Shown one piece after another: positions 42,461 through 50,603 of a stretch of 64,000 nt of DNA (positions within the stretch are counted from its first letter, which is position 1; each line of letters starts with the position of its first letter). Below the pieces are notes generated by a model that was not told where the DNA came from, made no database searches, and saw only the letters and a program-made list of their open reading frames with translations. This DNA is from Varibaculum prostatecancerukia (GTDB taxonomy: Bacteria > Actinomycetota > Actinomycetes > Actinomycetales > Actinomycetaceae). The stretch spans positions 1,612,001 to 1,676,000 of the forward strand of contig NZ_OW968402.1 in NCBI RefSeq assembly GCF_943169825.2, in the 5' to 3' direction. Both the position numbers and the translations under genes were made by a program.

Positions 42461-42595
42461 AGGGCGAAACTATTGCCTGCCACCTTAGGCCGCAATCTCA
42501 AATCTGCGGTTAACAGGACAAAGCGGCGTTATCTACCCTTGGGGACAGACCCTCAAGTAGCCGTCCCCGCCATAAACCCCCAAAATAAAAGAGGG

Positions 42596-43534
42596 TTAAA
42601 AGCCTAGTTTACTCGCATCCCAAGAGCGTAACTTTTCCAAAGCCGCCACTAAATCCGGGCTTAAGGGTGCTTCGAAAGTCATTTTTTCGCCAGTGACCGG
42701 ATGAGTAAAACCTAGGGATACCGCATGTAACCACTGTCGCTCCAGCCCCAGTTTCTTGGCCAGCAGCGGATTTCCCCCATAGATAGGGTCACCCACCAGG
42801 CAATGACCCATCGCCTGCATATGCACCCGAATCTGGTGTGTCCTGCCCGTTTCTAACTGCACCTCGAGCAGCGAAGCGCCGGGCAAAAGCTCTAAAGTGC
42901 GGTAATGGGTAATCGCCGGCCTTCCCCCCTCGACTACCGCCATTTTGAAATCTCGGGAGGGATGCCGCCCAACCGGGGCTGAAATCGTTCCCTGCGCTGG
43001 TTCTAGGTAGCCTTGCACCAGGGCGTGATAAATCTTTTCCACCCGGCGGGCGCGAAAATCCTCCTGGAGCTGTCGGTATGCTCGCTCTGATTTCGCCACC
43101 ACCAGGGCGCCGGAAGTCCCTACATCGAGGCGGTGCACGATCCCGATACGCTCGCTTGGCCCCGAGGTGGCGACCTGGTGCCCCGCCGCCAGCAGGGCGC
43201 CAATAACCGTAGGTCCCTTCCATCCGGGAGCGGCATGCGCGGCTACTCCCACCGGTTTATTCACCACCACAATATCGGCATCTTCAAAAAGAATCGGCAG
43301 TTCAAAGGGGGTTTCTAAACTTTTTGGGGAGGTATCGGGCAGCAGCACTTCCACCTGGTCTTCGGGAAAGACCTCGGCAGATTTCCGGGGAATTTTCCCG
43401 TTTACCTGCACATCTTTTTGTTTAATCAGTTTGGCAACTAGTGAACGCGAAAGTTCCAGTTCACTGGCTAATACCTGGTCAAGACGCATCCCCCGCACTG
43501 AATCGGGCAGCTGCATCGTAACCCGTTCACGCAT
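42596..43534 (-). CDS. rluD: RluA/RluD-family pseudouridine synthase
   Basis: Converts uridine to pseudouridine in 23S rRNA. 312 aa from ATG 43534, which has GAGGCAAAG just upstream and overlaps the lspA end by 8 bp; the longer frame to 43660 lies wholly inside lspA and is rejected. The N-terminal S4 domain ('MRLDQVLASELELSRSLVAK') precedes the catalytic domain: 'IVHRLDVGTSGALVVAK' carries the catalytic Asp near residue 140, and 'ETGRTHQIRVHMQA' is the second family motif. The site set (1911/1915/1917 for RluD) cannot be confirmed from sequence. Confidence 0.92.
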   Translation of the reverse strand: MRERVTMQLPDSVRGMRLDQVLASELELSRSLVAKLIKQKDVQVNGKIPRKSAEVFPEDQVEVLLPDTSPKSLETPFELPILFEDADIVVVNKPVGVAAHAAPGWKGPTVIGALLAAGHQVATSGPSERIGIVHRLDVGTSGALVVAKSERAYRQLQEDFRARRVEKIYHALVQGYLEPAQGTISAPVGRHPSRDFKMAVVEGGRPAITHYRTLELLPGASLLEVQLETGRTHQIRVHMQAMGHCLVGDPIYGGNPLLAKKLGLERQWLHAVSLGFTHPVTGEKMTFEAPLSPDLVAALEKLRSWDASKLGF

Positions 43535-44069
43535 CTTTGCCTCGCACTCGCTCCGGCTTATAGGCGTGTTTTCCGCTGGTAGAGGGTACTCCCAGTACCA
43601 CCAGCACCACCACGGTAATAACCCCCACCACAATCGCGATATCGGCGATATTTCCGACAAACATAGAGCGATAGTTTAAGAAATCAATCACGTGTCCGCG
43701 AAAAACTCCTGGAGGACGCGTAAGCCGGTCAACCAGGTTTCCTAGCGCTCCACCTGCCAGTAGCCCTAAGGATAGTTGCCACGCCAGATTGGTCATAGCG
43801 CGCCCACTCCAAATAATGATTACTAGCACTGCCGCCGCGATCACCGAAAATACCCAGGTGAAGCTTTCAGCTAGGGAAAAAGCAGCGCCAGGGTTGCGCA
43901 CCAGTTGCAGACCAATGAAGGTACCGATTAGTGGCTTGGGAGCGGCTCCCACTTCTAGGGTGCTGAGCGCCCAGGCCTTGGTGGCTTGGTCAATGATCAG
44001 CACCGGTAGGGCAATAAATGCAAATATCACCAAGAGCGGGGCGGCTTGCTTCTTTTCTCGCTTGTTCAT
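43527..44069 (-). CDS. lspA: Lipoprotein signal peptidase (signal peptidase II)
   Basis: 180 aa inner-membrane aspartyl protease that cleaves lipoprotein signal peptides after lipidation. ATG 44069 gives the usual length and a basic start ('MNKREKKQAAP'), with GGGAAGAAG upstream; an extension to 44144 runs through the upstream terminator and is not used. Four helices are visible; conserved blocks are 'VRNPGAAFS', 'GGALGNLVDRL' with the first Asp and 'VIDFLNYR' with the second. It is followed by rluD in an overlapping pair, a widespread arrangement. Confidence 0.93.
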   Translation of the reverse strand: MNKREKKQAAPLLVIFAFIALPVLIIDQATKAWALSTLEVGAAPKPLIGTFIGLQLVRNPGAAFSLAESFTWVFSVIAAAVLVIIIWSGRAMTNLAWQLSLGLLAGGALGNLVDRLTRPPGVFRGHVIDFLNYRSMFVGNIADIAIVVGVITVVVLVVLGVPSTSGKHAYKPERVRGKDA

Positions 44070-44105
44070 CTTCTTCCCAGATCGGTTGAGTCTACGACTC
44101 AATTT

Positions 44106-44147
44106 AATAAAAAAGCAGCGATGCCACCACTTGCGTGGTGGCATCGC
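44106..44147 (-). terminator. Intrinsic terminator downstream of divIVA
   Basis: On the minus strand GCGATGCCACCAC (44147-44135) pairs perfectly with GTGGTGGCATCGC (44130-44118) around a GCAA tetraloop, followed by TGCTTTTTTATT. It ends the divIVA transcript 46 bp after its stop and separates it from lspA. Confidence 0.93.
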
Positions 44148-44193
44148 TTCATCCTCCCTGGCTCTCGGGAGGAACTAGGCTTTTTTATGCTAT

Positions 44194-45012
44194 TTAGGCC
44201 TCTTGGGCGTCGAGTTGCCCGATTAGCGCCTGCAGGTGCTCGCGCACCTTGTGGCGGTAGTCATTCTCGAAGGCCTTGAGGTCATCAACCCGGGTTTCTA
44301 GATCTGCCCGCTCGGATTCTAGCTGCTCTAGCACGCGGCGACGCTCATCATTGGCTTCGCGTACGATCTGGTCACCCTTGAGTCGGGAATCTTCCAGAAT
44401 CTGGTCGGCTTCTTGCTGACCGTTGCGCACGTATTCATCGTGTACCCGCTGTGCCAGCGCCAGCATCGAGGTTGCGTCCTCAGGATGGTCGCCGGCGCTT
44501 TGTGGAGCGGCAGCACTCTGCTGTGCCTGCGACAGCTGTTCACGCAGCTGTTCGATTTCCGCAATCGCTTGCTGGGTTTCGGCCTGCGCTTGCTGGGTCT
44601 CGGCCTGTGCCTGTGCCAAAGCCGCCTGGGCTTCTTGCTGGGTCTGCGCCAAGTGCGCCTGCAGCGCCTGGATTTGCTCCCCGGCCTGCGGGTCACCTTC
44701 GGCAGCTGCCGCCTGGAACTGCTGTACCTGCCCCTGCATCTCGGCAATCTGTCCATTAGCGGTTTCTAGCTGCGCCTTGAGGGCAGCTACTTCTTCGCTA
44801 TTGTCGCTGGGGGCTACTGCCCCACCAGCAGCAGCCTGCTGACGTGCCTCATCCAGTTCGGATTTTAAGGACGCATTTTGATCTTGCAGGGTCGCGATAG
44901 TTTCCACGACCTCATCTAGGAATTCGTCGACCTCTTCTTGGTCGTAGCCTTCACGGAACTTGGTTGCCTGGAATTGCTTCCAGTGCACATCTTCAGCAGT
45001 CAGCAGAGCCAT
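44194..45012 (-). CDS. wag31: DivIVA/Wag31 polar growth protein
   Basis: 272 aa coiled-coil scaffold that marks cell poles and septa and directs peptidoglycan synthesis. The N-terminal DivIVA domain is clear ('LTAEDVHWKQFQATKFREGY', 'EVDEFLDEVVETI'). The middle is a long Gln/Ala/Glu coiled coil including the near-repeats 'QAQAETQQ', and the C-terminal coiled coil follows ('MLALAQRVHDEYVRNGQQEA'). ATG 45012 was chosen because GAGGTGA lies 5 bases upstream; a GTG at 45021 overlaps that ribosome site. Located after ftsZ-pgeF-sepF-yggT, as in other actinobacteria, but 171 bp after yggT, with its own promoter probable. Confidence 0.93.
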   Translation of the reverse strand: MALLTAEDVHWKQFQATKFREGYDQEEVDEFLDEVVETIATLQDQNASLKSELDEARQQAAAGGAVAPSDNSEEVAALKAQLETANGQIAEMQGQVQQFQAAAAEGDPQAGEQIQALQAHLAQTQQEAQAALAQAQAETQQAQAETQQAIAEIEQLREQLSQAQQSAAAPQSAGDHPEDATSMLALAQRVHDEYVRNGQQEADQILEDSRLKGDQIVREANDERRRVLEQLESERADLETRVDDLKAFENDYRHKVREHLQALIGQLDAQEA

Positions 45013-45193
45013 ACCTGTCACCTCAGTTTGTTATCGTCTTCTTCCCCGGGAAAGCTGTTAACTTCCTCGAGGAACTTCTGCGCTATAGGTTGCAGTTGGA
45101 AACAAGCATACCGAAGTTTTGCTCAACTTCCACATCTTCAACAATAGTAACATCTATGATTTTCGGCAACACTTTAGACATTTTTCTGCGGTT

Positions 45194-45523
45194 TTAGGAA
45201 CTAAAAAGCACCAAAAGCGCATTTACTAAGTGGGTCCAAATGTTAATTAAGATTGTGACCAGCAAAAACAGTACTATAAAACTAAGATCTAGGGCGAAAG
45301 TCCCAAGACGCAGTGGTTTAATGAATCTCCCTAAGAAACGTAAAGGCGGATCGGTTAAACCAAAAACCAGATTACAAAGAAACAGGGTCAGGGAATTATT
45401 TGGTCGCCAACTGGGGTTTAGCGCCATCACCCAGGACAAGACAGCCCGGACTATCAGCGCCAGAATGTACAGTTGCAGCAGCCATCTGCCAACCAGACCG
45501 ACCCAATAGATTAGGGAAAGCAT
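45194..45523 (-). CDS. YggT-family membrane protein
   Basis: 109 aa with two to three helices ('LLQLYILALIVRAVLSWVMA', 'FIVLFLLVTILINIW') and the family motif 'PLRFLGRFIKPLRLG' between them. YggT proteins are linked to division and to osmotic responses, with no defined biochemistry. It lies 4 bp downstream of sepF and upstream of wag31, the standard actinobacterial order. Confidence 0.92.
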   Translation of the reverse strand: MLSLIYWVGLVGRWLLQLYILALIVRAVLSWVMALNPSWRPNNSLTLFLCNLVFGLTDPPLRFLGRFIKPLRLGTFALDLSFIVLFLLVTILINIWTHLVNALLVLFSS

Positions 45524-45527
45524 CTAG

Positions 45528-45992
45528 TTAGCTTTGGTTGAAGAAATCTCTTTTAGACCCCAGGGAGGACGCGCCCTCGTCTACCTGTACAGACTTGGGG
45601 GAAAGTAGGAACACCCGGTTCGTCACCTTTTCGATGCCCCCATCGAGGGCGAAGCTAAGACCGGCAGCGAAGTCAATCATCCGCCGTGCCTCCAAGTCGT
45701 TCATTGCCCCCAGGTTCATAATCACCGGGGTGCCGTCCTTGAAGGCCTCCCCAATATTTTGCGCCTCGTTATAGGTGGTGGGGCGAATGGTTACAATCCG
45801 TTTTAGATCCGAAGCCGATTCGGGCTGGGAGCTGACCGCATGCGGGAAACGCAGCGCCGGCTCTACAATCCGAGGACGAGGAGCCGGAACTTCCGCATCC
45901 GGAACTTCGCTTTGCAGCTCATCGCTATATTCCTCGTTCTCTTGCGGTTCGGACAGGCCTAAATAGTCCATCGTCTTCCTCAAAGCGCCCAT
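45528..45992 (-). CDS. sepF: Cell division protein SepF
   Basis: 154 aa FtsZ-binding protein that tethers the Z ring to the membrane. The N-terminal amphipathic helix ('MGALRKTMDYLGL') is followed by an acidic linker and the SepF core ('IVTIRPTTYNEAQNIGEAF', 'DGTPVIMNLGAMNDLEARRM', 'FAAGLSFALDGGIEKVTNRV'). Located between pgeF and yggT in the division block. Since actinobacteria lack FtsA, SepF is probably the main membrane anchor for FtsZ. Confidence 0.95.
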   Translation of the reverse strand: MGALRKTMDYLGLSEPQENEEYSDELQSEVPDAEVPAPRPRIVEPALRFPHAVSSQPESASDLKRIVTIRPTTYNEAQNIGEAFKDGTPVIMNLGAMNDLEARRMIDFAAGLSFALDGGIEKVTNRVFLLSPKSVQVDEGASSLGSKRDFFNQS

Positions 45993-46101
45993 CAGGTTCT
46001 CCTTCGTTAAATACGGGTCTATGAAAACGTTAATCGTGACCGGGTTTTTTAGGAAGCATCCCCTCGGCGTGTTCCCAAAACTACCGACCTAAAATTGCAG
46101 T

Positions 46102-46848
46102 TCAGCCGGCTGGCACCTCACCTTTACCAACTACAATCCCCGCGAAGCGTCCGGTGACGGAATCGCGGCGATATGAATAAAGATTTCGATCTTCGAAAGT
46201 GCAGCGTTTAGAGGCGAAAGTAATCCGCACTCCCGCTGTGCGCAGCTGGGAGATTACTCCTGCCTGCAGATCCAAACCGGGGGTACCTGAGCGAGTCCGC
46301 GACCAGGCGGCCGGCACATGTCCGGTTACATGGGTGCGCATCGCCTCGGGAACTTCATAGCAAGCCCCACAAATTGCCGGTCCGATTGCGGCGTGAATCT
46401 TCCCGTTCTGTGCGCCTAGTTTTCGCATCGCGATTACCGCTTCCCGCGCAATCCCGGTCACCATTCCCGCTCTACCGGCGTGTACAGCGGCTACCAGCAG
46501 GCCATCATCAGATGCCAGCAACAGGGGTACACAATCGGCCACCATTACTCCGGCAGCAGGGGTTGCCAACCCCAGCTCCGCAAATTCGCGGGTATCAATA
46601 ATGATTCCATCGGCATCGGCAGGGCTGTCAGTGTAACCAGGATGGACTTGTGCCACCCGGTTGGAGTGGGTTTGGTGCATCCATACCACTTTCCGCCCGA
46701 TCGCCTCATCAACGATTTTGCGATTTTGCGCTACCACCGCCGGGTCATCACCAACGTGATCTCCCAAGTTGAGAGTGGCATACGCGCCGGTGGATCCCCC
46801 TCCAATTCGGTTGGTGAAAACCGCCTGCGCTCCCCCGAGGTCAAACAT
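46102..46848 (-). CDS. pgeF: Peptidoglycan editing factor PgeF / polyphenol oxidase family (YfiH, YlmD)
   Basis: 248 aa multicopper-oxidase-like hydrolase of the YfiH family; the E. coli member removes wrong amino acids from muropeptide precursors. Metal ligands are visible as 'VWMHQTHSNRV' (His), 'DGLLVAAVHAGRAGMVTGI' (His) and 'GPAICGACYEV' (Cys). It starts 6 bp after ftsZ. In relatives the YggS pyridoxal-phosphate protein usually stands between this gene and sepF; here only 109 bp lie in between and yggS is absent. Confidence 0.92.
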   Translation of the reverse strand: MFDLGGAQAVFTNRIGGGSTGAYATLNLGDHVGDDPAVVAQNRKIVDEAIGRKVVWMHQTHSNRVAQVHPGYTDSPADADGIIIDTREFAELGLATPAAGVMVADCVPLLLASDDGLLVAAVHAGRAGMVTGIAREAVIAMRKLGAQNGKIHAAIGPAICGACYEVPEAMRTHVTGHVPAAWSRTRSGTPGLDLQAGVISQLRTAGVRITFASKRCTFEDRNLYSYRRDSVTGRFAGIVVGKGEVPAG

Positions 46849-46854
46849 GGCGGC

Positions 46855-48195
46855 CTACCGCATGAAGTCGGGTACGTCTAGCCCCGATTCTTGGTCATCG
46901 TCCTCGAATACTCGCGGTACCGTCAAAGTAGCGTCATCCTCACGCCCCGTATCTACCCCAAAGTTATCGCGGTAGCTGTGGGAGCTCTCATTTTCCCGGC
47001 GGCTAAAGGCATCGCGGGAGGGCGGAGTTACCGGCAGGCGGTGCGCTCCCGGCGCGCTAGCGCGCGGCAAATCCCCCACGCTGCGATCTTCATCGTTCAA
47101 GGCCGCCCGGCGCGGGAAAGCTGGGATCGCAGAGGTAGCAGTGGAGTCCTCTTTTTGCTCTTTCTTTACAGGGGCGGAGGCCGGTTCTGCCGCTGGTTGC
47201 GGCGCTTTCTGCTCTACCTTAGCGCTCTTGGCTTTGCCTTTAGCTTTTTTAGGGTCATCGAATCCGGCAGCAATAATGGTCACTCGAATTTGGTCGCCCA
47301 AGGCCTCATCCACATTGGCACCAAAAATAATATTGGCTTCGGGGTGTACCATCTCGCGCACCATATCCGCGGCGCGATGTACCTCGATTAAGCCCATATC
47401 CGAGCCTCCCTGGAAGAACATCAACACCCCGAGCGCCCCATCGATATTGGCTTCTAGCAGCGGGGACATAAATGCGGCTTCGGCAGCGCGAATCGCGCGA
47501 TCTTCGCCGGTGGCAGAACCAATCCCCATGAGGGCGGTTCCTGCCCCCTTCATCACGCTTTTCACGTCCGCGAAGTCCACGTTAATGAGGGCGGAAGTGG
47601 TGATCAGATCGGTGATGCCCTGGACACCGGAATGTAGCACTTCGTCTGCTGCGGAAAAAGCATCGACCATGGTGATGTTTTGATCCGAGATTTCCAGGAG
47701 GCGATCGTTAGGAATCACGATAATGGTGTCGACCTCTTTGCGCAGCGCCTCTACCCCGGCATCTGCTTGGGTCTGACGACGGTTACCTTCAAAGGAGAAG
47801 GGTCGGGTAACTACCCCAATGGTCAGGGCGCCCATTTCTCGCGCCACCCGCGCCACGATAGGAGCACCACCCGTACCGGTACCGCCGCCCTCGCCTGCGG
47901 TAACGAAGACCATATCGGCACCTTCTAGGGTGTCTTTGATTTCTTCTTCGTTATCAGCGGCGGCGCGCTCGCCTACCTTGGGATCGGCTCCGGCTCCCAG
48001 ACCGCGGGTTTCTTCCCGTCCGATATCCAGTTTCACGTCTGCATCTGACATCATCAGTGCCTGCGCATCGGTGTTAATCGCGATGAACTCGACGCCTTTT
48101 AGCCCGAACTCGATCATGCGGTTAACGGCGTTTGCTCCGCCGCCGCCGATGCCTACGACTTTAATATCTGCCAGGTTCGTATCTGGTACTGTCAC
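46855..48195 (-). CDS. ftsZ: Cell division protein FtsZ
   Basis: 446 aa tubulin-like GTPase that forms the Z ring. '[19 protein letters not shown]' starts the GTP-binding domain, the tubulin signature is '[13 protein letters not shown]' near residue 103, and the T7 loop is '[11 protein letters not shown]'. A linker of about 110 residues rich in Lys, Ala, Pro, Ser and Arg precedes the conserved C-terminal peptide 'GLDVPDFMR', which binds SepF. GTG 48195 has GGAGG upstream. Unusually, no ftsQ or mur gene is upstream; a divergent HIT gene is there instead. Confidence 0.97.
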   Translation of the reverse strand: MTVPDTNLADIKVVGIGGGGANAVNRMIEFGLKGVEFIAINTDAQALMMSDADVKLDIGREETRGLGAGADPKVGERAAADNEEEIKDTLEGADMVFVTAGEGGGTGTGGAPIVARVAREMGALTIGVVTRPFSFEGNRRQTQADAGVEALRKEVDTIIVIPNDRLLEISDQNITMVDAFSAADEVLHSGVQGITDLITTSALINVDFADVKSVMKGAGTALMGIGSATGEDRAIRAAEAAFMSPLLEANIDGALGVLMFFQGGSDMGLIEVHRAADMVREMVHPEANIIFGANVDEALGDQIRVTIIAAGFDDPKKAKGKAKSAKVEQKAPQPAAEPASAPVKKEQKEDSTATSAIPAFPRRAALNDEDRSVGDLPRASAPGAHRLPVTPPSRDAFSRRENESSHSYRDNFGVDTGREDDATLTVPRVFEDDDQESGLDVPDFMR

Positions 48196-48391
48196 GGTCG
48201 CCCTCCGATCTAACCCTCAACCTTTAGTTTAGGGTTAGTTTTTCTTGCCCTCTTGGTCAAACGAAAATCCTATGTAAAGTGGCGTTTTCAGCAAGCACTC
48301 GGCGCGCGTGTTGCCAAATTTGCGCTAAATGCGCCCCCGAATCCTCGCCGTCCTATCATTGAAGACGAGGACTGCAATCCCAGGAGGAAAT

Positions 48392-48820
48392 ATGCCCACT
48401 ATTTTTACTCGTATCATCGCTGGCGAAATCCCCGGCGAGTTCTGCTGGAAAGATGACATCTGCGTCGCCTTCGCCGACATCAACCCCATAACCCCCGGAC
48501 ACGTACTTTTAGTTCCCCGCCGGGAAGTCGAAAACTACTGGGACGCTCCCACCGAGGAGCTGCAGCACCTGATGAAAGTGGCGCAGATTATCGGTCGCGC
48601 CCAACGCCAGGCTTTCGGCTCCCAGCGATCCTGCCTGAGTATTGCCGGGTTCGACGTGCCGCACCTGCACCTGCACTTAATCCCGTCGAACTCCATGGAG
48701 GATATCAAGTTCGCGCACGCCCAGCCGGCAACCCCGGAGGACATTGCCACCTCTATGCAGGCACTACGCCAGGCGATTGCCGACCAGGGGTATGCCCACG
48801 AAGCAGGAGTTAACGCCTAA
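48392..48820 (+). CDS. HIT-family nucleotide hydrolase
   Basis: 142 aa histidine-triad protein, a nucleotidyl-phosphoramidate hydrolase or related enzyme. ATG 48392 has AGGAGGAAAT directly before it. The N-terminal strand motif is 'TIFTRIIAGEIPGEFCWKDD' and the active-site HxHxH is 'VPHLHLHLIP' near residue 95. It is divergent from ftsZ with about 195 bp between the genes, in which no other feature stands out. Confidence 0.93.
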   Translation: MPTIFTRIIAGEIPGEFCWKDDICVAFADINPITPGHVLLVPRREVENYWDAPTEELQHLMKVAQIIGRAQRQAFGSQRSCLSIAGFDVPHLHLHLIPSNSMEDIKFAHAQPATPEDIATSMQALRQAIADQGYAHEAGVNA

Positions 48821-49036
48821 AACTAAGGTTTTAGGGGTGAGGCGCAGGTGACGTGCTAGTTGACTGACCTAACCGTAGGCGCGTGCTCGGGGTGAGGCGC
48901 GGGCGCGGGGAACGCGCACTCACCTTGAGGAGCAAACTAGTGCCCCCCTACTTTTTCCCGAGGGCGCGTTACAGCAGAAGGCGCGACGCTAAGTTGGGTG
49001 CGCCAAAAGGGTGCGTTAACAGCGTAAAGGCCATGA

Positions 49037-49555
49037 CTACCCCGCGGGCAGGTGGCGGCGGAGATAATCAAGTTCGCTTTGGTCGTACCAGGACAGCGGC
49101 TGCGCCGCCAGTTCTTCCCAAAGCTCCCATCCGGAAGTTTCCTGCGCGTCCTCACCGCTAAAGTTTCCCCGACACCAAGCCGCGGCTGATTCCAAAGAGA
49201 CCGCCTCTCTGACCTGCTGACATAACTCTAGTTCTTCGGGGCTATCGAGATGTAGGCTGACCAGGCGCTGCCAGTCGAAGCCGGTTTTCACTTCAAAAAC
49301 ACCGAGATCGCTGCTGGCGCTGATTTCACTGGCTTCCACGTCCAGCGCCGCTACGATGCGCCCTTGATAGCCACTGGCGGGAACCTCTAGGCAGGACATC
49401 GCAGCCATAGTCATGGCCATATCTTCTGCCTGTTCTTCATCTAGGGGGTCAATTCCCCAAAGCTGACAAAAATCATGGTTGCCTGTCCAGGCGAACTGAG
49501 AATAAAGCTGCTGGTTAGAAAGCTCATTGACCGCTACGGGAAGATAAATACGCAC
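49037..49555 (-). CDS. DUF6912-like actinobacterial protein
   Basis: 172 aa acidic cytoplasmic protein, probably of the actinobacterial family described as DUF6912: it starts 'MRIYLPVAVNELSNQQLY', has a central predicted alpha/beta part ('EDMAMTMAAMSCLEVPASG', 'RIVAALDVEASEI') and an aromatic end ('LSWYDQSELDYLRRHLPAG'). No catalytic motif is evident and the function is unknown. GTG start at 49555. It is a single gene; the 216 bp upstream of its stop (48821-49036) are GC-rich with repeated GGGGTGAGGCG text and no believable gene. Confidence 0.65.
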   Translation of the reverse strand: MRIYLPVAVNELSNQQLYSQFAWTGNHDFCQLWGIDPLDEEQAEDMAMTMAAMSCLEVPASGYQGRIVAALDVEASEISASSDLGVFEVKTGFDWQRLVSLHLDSPEELELCQQVREAVSLESAAAWCRGNFSGEDAQETSGWELWEELAAQPLSWYDQSELDYLRRHLPAG

Positions 49556-49848
49556 CTAACTATGCTAACGCCCGCGCGCCCTCTTGAGCCTTAGCCCACC
49601 CCGAAGCATGCTTAAAGGGAGGTTGCCAGGATTTTTCTTACCTCAGCAACCACCCCAGTAACTCATCTATCTTTAATTTTTTCTTAATTTAAAATTGCTA
49701 ACAGCCTCTTTACAGCAATTTTGATTATTAAAACGTCTTTTGGTTTCCTCTTTAAACAGCGCAAAACGCGACTTGGCAATGATGCCTGTTTCCCCGATGC
49801 CCTTAATGGATTAGCGGCACAATTCTCATATTCTAAGGATCCGAACCG

Positions 49849-50472
49849 ATGAGTTTAGCAGCAAGGCAACCCCTCTTACGAGAGCTGGAAAATGCCGATA
49901 ACGAAGTAGAAAATAGTAAAAACCGTTTCCAGGAACTGTTTCCGCCGGGAAAACCTTTAGTAACTATCTGTCCTCAAGATGGGAAATATTCCGGGCCACT
50001 AGCAATCATTTGCCCCGAGCTCCCCGAAATTCCCCTCAGCCCCAAGTATGGCCCGTTAGTAGTGCGGACGTTACGCCCTAAAGAACAAGAAAAGCCAGGG
50101 GTGTTGCCTGGCGCGAACCAAGGGGAATCGCTAACTAAGCTACCCCAGATAAAACCCTGGGTAGCGGCCGCGGTGAAAATGATTTTTGAAGTGTTTTCCG
50201 GGCGACGCTCCGAACAAGCCGTCACTAACTGGTTCACCGCGGAGCTGCGCAAACCCTTTTTGGCTTTGGTACGCGCCGAAAGGCACCGTCCCCTGCCGGC
50301 ACCGATTCAAGTGCGGCGTATTTGTTACCGCAAAGCCGGGGAGGGCGAACGTGGCTTCAAAGGGATCGAGGTCGCGGTTAGTATCAATGACGGCTCCCGG
50401 GTGCGGGCAATCGCCATGCGCATCAAACCCTGGGGAAAGAGCTGGCGAATCACCGCCCTGGAAATCGGGTAA
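49849..50472 (+). CDS. Rv3235-family protein
   Basis: 207 aa protein that resembles the actinobacterial Rv3235 family found near secA: a variable, Pro-rich first half and a conserved second half of about 90 residues ('KPWVAAAVKMIFEVFSGRRS', 'AVTNWFTAELRKPFLALV', ending 'IRAIAMRIKPWGKSWRITAL'-like text). Function unknown; no signal peptide. It is convergent with secA (130 bp between stops). The 290 bp upstream (49556-49848) are AT-rich and should hold its promoter; no other feature was found there. Confidence 0.75.
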   Translation: MSLAARQPLLRELENADNEVENSKNRFQELFPPGKPLVTICPQDGKYSGPLAIICPELPEIPLSPKYGPLVVRTLRPKEQEKPGVLPGANQGESLTKLPQIKPWVAAAVKMIFEVFSGRRSEQAVTNWFTAELRKPFLALVRAERHRPLPAPIQVRRICYRKAGEGERGFKGIEVAVSINDGSRVRAIAMRIKPWGKSWRITALEIG

Positions 50473-50603
50473 ACAACACGCAAAACTAGGGTAAGCGCGC
50501 AAACCCGCGACAGATATACGTGGCAGATACCGCGAATACCTGAAAGGCTGATCTAGCCGCTCTCTACCCACGAAACCGCAGGTAAAGGTATTTTACCGGT
50601 TTA

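Noticed and set aside
42541-42580. Intrinsic terminator after comEA promoter side (GGGGAC/GTCCCC arms)
   Set aside because: Only six pairs with a 16-base loop and no T-run; it is too weak to list.
44423-44842. Cys/Ala/Ser-rich frames on the plus strand
   Set aside because: They are antisense to the repetitive coiled-coil part of wag31 and reflect its Gln/Ala codon repeats.
48883-49161. 92-codon Arg/Pro-rich open frame on the plus strand
   Set aside because: Composition follows the GC-rich noncoding repeat, there is no ribosome site, and it overlaps the end of the DUF6912-like gene.
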